A DNA stretch of 60,000 nt from Antedon mediterranea (lineage: Eukaryota; Echinodermata; Crinoidea; Comatulida; Antedonidae), in the NCBI RefSeq assembly GCF_964355755.1, contig NC_092675.1:1557001-1617000 (forward strand), given 5' to 3'. The notes beneath the pieces are model-generated. The model ran no database searches, was not told the DNA's origin, and saw only the letters and a list, made by a program, of their open reading frames with translations. The stretch's first letter is position 1. Each line of letters begins with the position of its first letter. The position numbers and the translations under genes are program-made. Shown here piece after piece: positions 45,901 to 57,900 of this stretch.

Positions 45901-48900
45901 ATTCTAATTCCATACAGATGAGTCCATCTCAACCGACATTTTATTTCTTTATCAACTTGACGACTAGTTAAAAGTTATACCTTTGTAATGCAACTTTAAT
46001 CTTGTAATTTGAGATATTGTACAGAAGGAACATTAAATACCTGTTGTTCATGGGTTGAAATTATTCTTGCGATTTCTTACGCCATCATCGTGTACCGATA
46101 GATGATGCCTCTCAGTTCTTCCAATATGGCATCGCTAGACCATTCATACTGGTACTATAACTATATTCCTTGGGAAGCTATGTACACATGTAGGACATGT
46201 GAAAAACAAGTTGATGAATCGTTTAAAGCCGATCAAGAGGCTGCCATTTTCCAATTACAATCTGCGGCGGGTGATGCTGTTGATGAGCTAGAAATTCCAC
46301 AAGGTTTGTGTTGATATTAATTTAAACTATTATTATCACCCAAAAGTGTCAAAAGGTGGGGGTTGTGGTATGGTTGTAGTTTTTTTCCTGATGAAGTGAA
46401 GTAGACTTTTCAAACAAAAATCTTAAAAAAAAAAAATTCTGCCAATCCTACATAGCCAGCATGAAAATATTAGGCTACGCCTAAAGCAATCTTCAGTAGC
46501 ACCCCTCACACTTGCGTTCATTGCTTTCTTAAGCTCTTACTTTCCCCCTTTTGTGGAAAGAAGAACCCCCTTCACCGGTGGATCTAAGGGTTTGAGGAGG
46601 AGGGTCATTGTTAATGTGGTTGCTTCTAAATGTTAGAAATACAATGCAAAAGATAGGACATTATATTAAGATCAGCACTTAATTTCACAATTTTGAGCTT
46701 GAAGTTTATCAATTTAAGAAAACTGCAGAATGTATTCAGATATATAGAAAATAACTCAAGTTTGAATGAAGACGAACTTTCGCTTAACTTCCTTAAACTT
46801 GTGATTGAAACTAAACAGAATATGAGTCAGTATTAAAATATTAGGACATTGTTACAACTACTTAACCTATATATAATACAATATCCTGATACAATACATT
46901 AATATACTGTATGAATACAAGTTTCCCTTTTAATGCTATTTTGCCAACATTTACAAGTAATAATGTGTTATTATCTGTAAGATGTTTTGATACGTTTCTA
47001 TTAACTACTGTGTAAAAGACCTTTCATGGAATGGAACGCATTTCTCTTATTTTGATTTACCTCGTCAGTCCCTCAGAGTTACTGTAATTAGTGTCTTTAT
47101 TATATATATATATATATATATATTATATATTACTGATGAAGGGTTAGTGTTGCCCGAAAGCTCTGCTAACTTTTCTGGCTGTTTTACTTTATCGTTTTGA
47201 TTTAGCTTTTCGCTTTTTTTTGTATCTCCATTGAGATCCAGTCACTGATAACCCACAGCATTCTCATTTTTTCAGTAATTTGCCTTTGGATTTATATATA
47301 TTATATTATTATATGTTTTTATGGAAACCAGGTTTAAACATATAATTCATTATTAAAATATAAGGGCACAACTTAGTGCTCAACAAAGTGTGCCCTTAAA
47401 GCTCTGTCTACACTTTCAAACTTTATTTGACAAAAAAATGTCATGCGCCCAAATATAGTAGTAATATGCCCAAATATGATATGACATCATCATGTCCATA
47501 TATGGGCACATTCTGTCTACACTTTCAAACTTTGTGACAAAAATGTCATGTGCCCAAATATGGTAGTAATATGTCAAAACATGGTAGTGATATGACATCA
47601 TCGTGTCCATTTATTTGCACATCACATTTTGTTGTTACATAAAGTTTGATAGTTTAGACAGAGCTTAACAGGAGCTTTCTTAATAGGGATTGGTCGTAGT
47701 GTTCCTTTCATGGGAAAGTGTTCCCTTCATGGGAAAGTTCTCCCTTAATCGGGGTGTCCAAAATAAGGGGTTATACAATATTATAAATCAATTCTTAACA
47801 GTAATTCATTATATTCGATGTTTATGTTGAAAGATTTCATAGGTTTAGCTTTTAACAATTTTATCTGAATATTCTCACAAAGTAAAATGTGGTAGGTTTT
47901 ACAGTCCCTGAAAAAGGGCTTACTGATTTAAAAGGCTTGATTGTTCAGAAAAAATTATCTACAGATAAAATTTTCAAAAGGGTTATGAATTGAAGTTTGT
48001 TCTGTATTGTTAAATTATCAGTTGACACCACTCAGCCTTGGCAGAACATATACTTGTTCTGTTCTGTGGTTTGTAAATAATCTTATTTTAACATATAAAA
48101 GGTATTACAATCATTACAAGATGGGTGTTATTTTGGAAGGGTAATATAGGAACATGACTTATATTACAGGTATTAATATTGTTACACAGTAGTTCTATAG
48201 TGGTTTAGAAAAACAAGTATTATTTTACAATTATTGATTATAAAATTATAAAACAGTATATTAATTTTATAAAAAGTTCAAATTATTATAGAATGAATAT
48301 ATTAAAGTTGGTCATAATAAGCCATATTAAGTTTCAGTTTAGAATCATCAAATATATTTTTTTATTTATTTATTTATTCAGGTATAACATACAAAACAGC
48401 AGCCATTGGCCGATAACGTTTGTTTACAATCAATATACATATATAATTTAAAGTAAAAGAGACACAATTATAAACAGTATAGAAAAATAACTAAATATTA
48501 TAAAACACAAAATACAATATTATAAACTTCATTGTAAAATTTAACAATTGCCAAAAAAAAACATCTAACATACAAACAATTCAATAAAATTAGGATATCA
48601 TTTATCAGTTAAGACATGTTATTTAAAATATAAACAATTGAAGAAAAAAGACAAACATTAGTAGAAACAATACAATATCTTCTCATGCATTCAATGGAAA
48701 GTTGTTTACTTGCTTCCAGACTTAGAATAGAAGTAAAAACTAGAAAAAACAAAGTATATACAATAGGCATGGATTAGCATATTGCTTGATTCATGTGTGT
48801 ACTACAGGTTGTTTGTCAAAACAAGCAAGTGTACCATGTGGTCATTTATGTAAATTGTGTCTGGCTACTAGCATGAGTTTCATTCAGTTTAACTTGAGCT

Positions 48901-51900
48901 TTCAGGGGTGTGACACAAGACTTTCATAGTACAGTACTGTAGCTGTTAATACTGTAGTACAGTATATATTTTACAGTAACTTTATACCTATAGTCTTTGA
49001 CTTTACTTATTTACCTTGTGAAAAGGATATATTTATAACTTGCAATCCATACTGTTTGGTAAGTTATAAATTAATTGTTGTCTAGTATTTTCTTAAAATA
49101 TAATATTAAATAAGTGTTTTGTACAACTTAAAGCCCAACTTTGCTAGAAGACCTATAATACTGCTTCATATATTCATTAATAGACAGCATTACATTTTTA
49201 GTATATGAATAACATTTTAGTAGCCAGTTTATCATGATTAATAACCAATTTTGTATCTTTTCAATACTTAAATATATATAGGTTGGATAATGTCTTGATG
49301 TATAAAACTTTGTATACTATTTATTTTGTATTTTTCAGATCCTCATATCAAAGTTAGTGGAAAACCTGAGGACGTAGCAATTGCCAAAGATAGAATAATG
49401 TCAATATTAGATACCAAGGTAAAGATGATTTAATTAAAATACATATTATTTAAAGATTAACAAGTAAAAACCTATATAAAAAAGGACCATGTTTTCAATT
49501 GAGCCATGTCTCCAACGCTGGGCCATGTCACCAATGCTGGGCCATGTCACCAACGCTGGGCCATGTCACCAACGCTGGGCCATGTCACCAACGCTGGGCC
49601 ATGTCTCCAACGCTTTGTTGGCAGTTTCTCCAACACTGAGTAGGTAGTGTCTCCAACGCTTGGTAGGCATGTCTCCAATGCTGGACCGTGTCTCACACTC
49701 GACCGGCCGTGTCACCAACACTGGACCGTGTCCTCAAGCTATCTGTTAATTACTTAATAGTCCTTATTTCCTATGATTTTACACATAAATGATTGGAATT
49801 AACTACTTTTGAGTAGCAGAGTATAATATTGCCAATAGAAGGTGAAAATGCATTCAGTTAAAAAAGCTACCATAATATGCTATAGATATTTCCATTGACA
49901 TCCATCAACTGAATTCAGTATTCTTGTATTAAAAAACACACAACAAATACAATTTTTACTCTAGAATAGATTGTTATACAGAGCCTATAATCTCCACATA
50001 GAAATACAAACGACCAAAACACCTTCTTAAATAGCCCAAAGCAAACAGAACTACGCTGCATACATATTATTTAATACTACCATGATTCCAGTTTACTTTA
50101 GATAATATTATTGTGCGATCGTTAAAGTAATTATTTGAGCTAGTCTGCATTTTGGATCTATTATGTTTGGGCTCAAATTACAAATGGCATTTGCACTAGA
50201 TTCTATTTATACACATTATAATAAGAGAGATGTACATATTTAAAATATGTCTACATCACTAATATTTATTACAATCTATCATTTGGTAACAATTGATTTT
50301 TCAACGCATCGGTATTTGAAAAAAAAAAACAAAGTAGCTACTGTATATAAATGTTGTTCCACATATTTCTCTGATTCTATATAACAATTCTATAATACAT
50401 CTGTGCATAATGTGTTTACAATTATATATTGGTATATATCTAAAACAATATTGTTGTAATATTTGATTCCCAGCTTGTCCTGGTTTGGCTAATTATATTC
50501 ATATTTATGGAATAGTTATAAATACAACTTGGTGATAAATACAATTTCATATTGTAACTTTTGGATGATGCTTGGCGTTGATTTGAATTATCCTTTTAAC
50601 ATAAAACGAGGAGTTGTTTTGTACCAAACGTCCACATGCATACAACAACAGGATATGAACTCTTATGTTTATAGTGGTTGATTAGATTTGTTATGATTGA
50701 GATATATGGTAAAAATAACTATTTCTATGTTGTAGGTTGGTGGTTGCGGTTACCCGCTCACGGCCTCTGGGGCGGAGGTTCAAATTTACGCTACTGTCAA
50801 TAATTATTACCATAATTTCCAAGCTCACTCCAATATTTGGTAAAAAAAATATTTATAGATTAGATTGAATATGACAACTTCAGTTAATGGAGTATTAAAA
50901 TTAATATTAAATTGTTCGAATGATTATAATTAGTTAGGGTGTTTGTTGTACATGTTTCTGTTCCAATTACAATTTATAAAAAGGACTGCTTAAATTGAAG
51001 TGGAATGTTACATAAAGTGAGAGGAAATTTCCCTGGTTCATCACACTTATTGGTGTTTTTTTTTTGTACTAGAAATGTATTCATGTTTAGAAAAGAATGC
51101 GTACTGTATGTTACACTATTTACAATATACATTTCTATGTTGTACATTACAATATACATTTTATGTTGTACATTACAACATACATTTCTATGTTGTACAT
51201 TACAACATACATTTCTATGTTGTACATTACAACATACATTTCTATGTTGTACATTACAACATACATTTCTATGTTGTACATTACAACATACATTTCTATG
51301 TTGTACATTACAACATACATTTCTATGTTGTACATTACAACATACATTTCTATGTTGTACATTACAACATACATTTCTATGTTACACTATTTACAATATA
51401 CATTTCTATGTTGTACATTACAACATACATTTCTATGTTGTACATTACAACATACATTTCTATGTTGTAAATTACAACATACATTTCTATGTTGTACAAT
51501 AGATGGCTCTAACAGTATTACATTACATATTACTGTACAGTTTTTACATCAAATAAAGGATTTCGTTTTGTAATGTATTTCAAAATTATTTAACACTTGT
51601 GTTTTCCAGTATTTAAAACATATTTTTTTCTGCCAAAATTGTGTTCAAAATTAAGTAGAATTACTACACTTCTTTTGCACCAATGTCACAAAAATAAGGC
51701 CACAGAATAAATTATTTAACAACTAAATTTTTGCACTGAAAAAATTGCAATTTCTTGGCACAGTTTGCACTAACCGTGGCCCAACTGTGTTGATGTATTG
51801 CCTTTTCAATGAGCGTGTTTATCTGTAAAACTGTTTAGCCTAGTGTTGATAACAAGATATCCAACAATATTATATGACATTATACTCTTAGAAACTAAGA

Positions 51901-54900
51901 AAATTAGCTGGGAAAATGAAATTTAGAAAGTTCAATACCTTTAAATTTGTATAATATTCATGTTATCAATTCAGAAATGTACACGTCCAGATTAATATTT
52001 ACAGTATGCAAAAATAAGCATTTCATTCTAGAATAATTGGATAAATATTTTGAGGTTTATTTAAATTCAATAATTTAACCTTTTTCAAAACATCTAGGCT
52101 GTATCTAACCTTAATAACTAGACAGGATTTAGCACCCGCCACCCCACCTAAAATTTAACAGCCAAATAATGACTATTTTTATTTTTATGCAACCCGACAG
52201 ATCGCTTTTATCTTTAGCTCCCCCTAATCTATAACGCTGGATCCGCCCCTGCCAACATAACTTAACATTACAAGGACAGTTTATTGGCAAAAATATTATG
52301 ATAAAACAACAAAGTTTTAGTCTAAATAAGGCATTTAATATTCTTAATTGTAAAAATAGATGTAAATCCCAGGGTCAATAATAAATATATAATAATTATA
52401 TAATGTTTCTTAAACCTAATTCTATCCTGATGAAAAGTGACAGCAAGTAAAGATATGGAAGCAATACATCTCAAAATTAATTTATGGAAAGACTTAACAT
52501 TTTCGCACAGAGGAAGCAATAACTTACAGAAAAAGATCTCTTCCATATGTGACCGTCCGATATCGTAATATTATGGTTATAAAAAGGTGGTTGGTTCATG
52601 CATTGGTTGATAGATACGTTCAAGTACGTGGGAATATTTCGGTTTGTCAATTTACAGTTGGGTGGGTAGGAGTGGGAATTACAGAGTATTAAATGGTCCC
52701 TAAGGACTGTGGTAGGATGTACAACAGGCACTGTTTGTGCTGGCCTAGAATAACTTATTATTAATGTAATTTGTTGTTTCATATAGTTAAAACAGGCCAA
52801 GGTTTAAAAAACTAGTTAAAAATAAACATTAGTAATTGGAATTAAAATTGAATGATGCAATTTGTATTGACTTGTGTGCACGTTAAAGAACCCAGTTTAT
52901 TATTCGAGATAAGTAGGGGGTTACCCTGTAAACTGATTCACAAAATAGCCCCTGTATCAGGGGGATTACCACCTATCTGATAGGACAGTGATTCATTTAC
53001 TATTGGTAAACCTTGGCCACACCATAAATACATAAAATAAAATAAATAATAAATAAATAAAATAAATGGCTAATGATGATGACCACACATCATACTTATT
53101 AAACATTTAATTATTAATATTGTTAGTTTGAATATGGAAAAAATTTATGATTATTCTTTAATTCAGTTTATAAAAAAATAGTAAAGTAAATAAATAAAAA
53201 TAAAATAAATGTTATCATTTATCAGTCATCTTGTTAGTTCTATAAACATATTTTAACCTTTCAATGATTGTATTGAGAAATGCGGGCAATAATATAAACA
53301 TAAAAAAAAATTTCTTTAGTATCAAATACCAAAAGGAAATTTGGTTGTGTTGTCAAAATGCTCTGTCACCTGCTGGTTTTAACCATAGTAAGAATCAATA
53401 ACCTTTTTCTTATTTATATTGCAATATAAACAGAAGAAATTTTGCAGAAAACTGGTGCAATTAATATTCATAATATTATTATATACAGTACGTATTAAAC
53501 AATAGACAATGGTTTATGGTAAAAAAAATTCAAATGTAGAAAACACTGCTCAATATTATAATAACAATAAAATATCTATAAAATTACAATATATATCTAT
53601 ATAAATTACTGAAAAAATGACAATTCAGTGGCTGGATCTCAATGATACAAAATAAAATAAGCAAAAAGCTAAATCAAAATGAATCTATAGAAATTGCAAT
53701 AAATATTTTAAAATTACTTGATACATAAAAGTTTGCTACCACCCATCCTAAAGTTCTGTTTACACTATCAAACTAGTTTGTGATTGTCCCAAATATGGTA
53801 GTGGACATCATCATGTCCATATAGGCACATCACATTTTTTTATCACATCAAGTTTGATTTAGACAGAGCTTAAAAAACCTCTGTATAATAACTTAATTAT
53901 TTATTTTCCTTTTTTTCTAGAGTAATAGGGTAACATTAAAGATGGATGTATCTTATATGGAACATTCGCATGTGATCGGGAAGGGTGGCAATAACATCAA
54001 GTCGGTGATGAGGAACACTGGCTGTCATATCCACTTTCCCGATTCAAATCGTGGCAGCCAAGCTGAAAAAAGTAATCAAGTGTCGATTGCAGGCCAACCC
54101 ACAGGTGTGGAGATGGCTCGAGCAAAAATTAGGGTAAGGGATAATAACTACTGTATACGTTTAGTGGTACAGTACATACAATATATTTGTAAACAGAAAG
54201 GGGTTGTATGAGGTTCAGGTCCAATGGGGTGCAGCCGGCCTGGGGGGCCATAAATTTCGCAAGTTGCAATGCAAAAGATAGGACATCAAATTAAGCTTAA
54301 CCTTTCATTTCACCATTTTTTAGGCCTTGGGCCCTCACATTTCAACATCCTAGATCTTCCACTGTGTTTTATACCTACCTGGTACTTTCTAGATTTATAG
54401 TTTCTTATGAATGTCATTCGAAACATCTCCATTGACGTTGATTTATTTCTGTAGGTTATGACAATTTTAACAGATAAAAACCAACAAAAATAAATATACA
54501 AATTTGAAATATTTGTAGTTTTGTATAAGACTGGTGTTTTTATGACAGGTGTTATGAATTGTAATGGGAAGGGAGTGTAAAATATGTGACAATGATAAAA
54601 TGAACACTTGATAAATATATCTGTGTTGGACTCTTTTAACACAACATTATTCAAGTTTAAGTGTGCACAAGAGAGGAACCAAACAATGAATTGTACTTAG
54701 TCCATTTTGTATGAGCTAAAATATAGATTTACTTATTTACACATAGGACAAAAAAGATTTTAGATATAATTAAGATACTACAGTACTTGTAATTCAGATA
54801 CAGTACTTGTACTTCAGATACAGTACTTGTAATTCAGATACAGTACTAGTAATTCAGATACAGTAATTGTAATTCAGATACAGTACTTGTAATTTAGATA

Positions 54901-57900
54901 CAGTACTTGTAATTCAGATACAGTACTTGTAATTCAGATACAGTACTTGTAATTCAGATAACTGTTTTCCTCTATAGATTACATTGACAACCAAATGGAA
55001 AAAATTATTTTTAAGTTCACTTCTTCTACTAAATTTGAATGTGAGTTTTCTTTTATAAACCAAAAGTAGTACAGTATGACAATTTCTGTATTTATCTTTC
55101 AGGAATTATTACCATTAGTTTTATCTTTTGAAGTACCAGTCACAAATTCACTGCATCCCATACCAGATATTAATTCACCAACTATCCAGCATATAGTTCA
55201 GAGACATAACATAGCAGTCAATTTCAAACGTGTACGTGGTTATACGACGACAATCACAGTACGTGGCGCTATTGACAATATCATCGGCATCAAAGAAGCG
55301 ACAGTTAGATTCATGGAACATCTTACTGGCAATTCCGGGGTAAGTTTTTCCGTAATCACCAGACAAATGCACAATTGAATAAAAATGGTTTAGACAGATT
55401 CTAGCCAATCAGATTAAGCCAAAAATAGCTGAAAAAGTAATATAGCCAACATAGTGTATGTAGATTTCATGGATGTAATTGTGCTGAGCAGAGGTTTAAA
55501 TGGTGAGCGGTTAAGGTAGGTGCACCGTTTACTGTACCTAAAGAGCCGACAATATCGGCAAGGGTTCGAGGCCGACTCGCTCCTAGTACTGGTGGTGGAA
55601 CAAGTCTTCTCAGATAAGAACTATAAACAGTAGGTCCAGCGTACACAGTTTGTCCATGTGCACTTTAACAAATCCAGTTCATTATTCGTAGGAGAAGATT
55701 AAGGGTTACTCTGGTAAACTGGTTCACAAATAGCCCTGTTTAGGAGGTTGATTAATTTCTTAATTAGGTAATTCTTGGTCATAAATAACTAAATACATAA
55801 AATAAAAAATAAATAACGACCAGCTACAGTACTTAACAAGACAAGAAAAACAACTTGGCGATAGTATAAATAGTGACATGTAAAGCAGAGTGTTTTGGAA
55901 ACTCACTAATATTAAAGTACCCTTGAAATGTCCAATATGCTTGTATATTTATTGAAATGTTAGCCTTTTATTAATGATTATTATATACGATGTATTACAT
56001 CCTTTGAATGTTGTGTGGGAAAATAATCTATTAGGATGTTGAAATAAAAACTAATTAAACATTGTCATGAGAAAAATAAATAATGACCATAGTCCCATGA
56101 TGTATTCACAGTGTGTATATAATAGCAATAGTTTGGAAGTTAATGTTTTAAATGGAGAGAAGACCTTTATCATGGTTGGATGGAAAACTGTTGACTGCCA
56201 CTGCAGCAAGTGTAGAGCTCTCGATTTGTGCTGACTGACATGTTGATTTCGTGGTCATCATCTAGGCCTAGAAACCACCAAAATTGTGTCTAGTATTAGA
56301 CACAGAATTACTTAATTACTTACCACCATGCGCACATAAACTAACTTGTTCCTCGATCGTCGTTCATCACAAATCGAAAGCCACCTTTTGTCTTTATTAT
56401 TATAGTAGTTGGTCTCAAGACAGACATAAGGAGGCTTTTGGTTTGTGATTATCGACGAATGAGGAACAAGTCAATTCATTGTGCACATGTATCTGTAATC
56501 TACTATAATACAAATTTTGTTAATAACACTTTTTGTCTCCGTTAGGTCGTTCTGCCTGTCAGTACACAAATAGAAATAGCACCCCAACATCATTTGTTTA
56601 TGATTGGTCGAGGTGGTGTAAACATTAAGCAGATTATGCAGGGTACAGGGGCCACGATACACTTTCCTGATCCAAGCTCTTCTCAAAGAAAGAGTACGGT
56701 CTTTGTATCTGGTCCTATTGATTCAGTCATCATTGCAAGACACTTGTTAATGGTAAGTTGTTTACTTCAAGTGCTCACAACTTAATTGAAATAGACTATA
56801 TTTGCTATTACTCGCAAAGATATGAGTGAGAATTGATTTCTGTTGGAATTGATAAATATTTTCCCTCTGGTATGTATACACCCACATGTCTCAGTTTCAT
56901 TTTTTCCTATGTATATTTGAAAATGAAATGGGCTAGTGTTGCCCAAAAGCTCTGCCAATTTTTCTGGCTGTTTTACTTTTATCATTTTGATTTTGCTTTT
57001 TGCTTATTTTCTCCATTGAGATCTAGCCACTGATACCCACAGCAGTGTCATTTTTCAGTAATTTGCTATGTATATTTGAATATAATGTTTTGCACAGATG
57101 AATGTATTTATCTTTATATTGTAGGGTTGTCTACCCTTGGTCTTAATGTTTGACATGAAAGAAGACATAGAGGTGGATTCAGCCAAATTGTCACAGTTGA
57201 TGGAAACATTAGATGTGTTCATTAGTATTAAGCCTAAACCAAAACAACCAAGCAAGGTAAATAATAATAAGCGTATCTTACCATTCACGTGACTATCTCT
57301 GATTGGAGCTAATTATTTTGACTATGCCATCTATTTCAAGTTTTGTAGTTTCGTAAGATTTCTTTAAATCCATAACTTGTTTTAAACCTGCAGAACATAA
57401 ATTCTATACTCTCACTTGCACTGATGAAGGGCTAGTGTGGCCGAAAGCTCTGATTTCTGGCTGTTTTACTCACCATTTTTATAAGCATTTTGCTTATTTT
57501 ATTTTGTATCTCCATTAAGATCCAGTCACAGCGTTTTATATCATATTTATCATAGATAATTTGATAGGTCTGCTCATTAATTTTAAAGAAGAAAGCATAT
57601 GTGTTAAGAAAAGGCAAGCTTTTACTTTTTAAAGTTTTTTTTTCTGATTTATAACCTCTCCATTTTGTTTGTAGTCTGTAATTGTTAAAAGTATAGAAAG
57701 GAATGCTGGTAACATGTACAAGACAAGAATGATTCTATTAGGCCAACAGTGCGAGCAGTGCTCATCAACGGTACATGCACCACCCCTCAATGCAAATGGA
57801 TCAATCTCGGCACCTTCCATTGGTCTCAATAACCTTAGTAAGTAACATTAACTATCAACTATAATAAACAGTTTAATAACACTGATCAGATAATATCAAA

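Noticed and set aside
51005-51573. Open frames of 75-165 codons on both strands
   Set aside because: Produced by the 27-bp tandem repeat in a BICC1 intron.
52477-52800. 107-codon minus-strand open frame
   Set aside because: No domain, no splice signals tying it to a gene, and length compatible with chance in intronic DNA; kept only as a mention.
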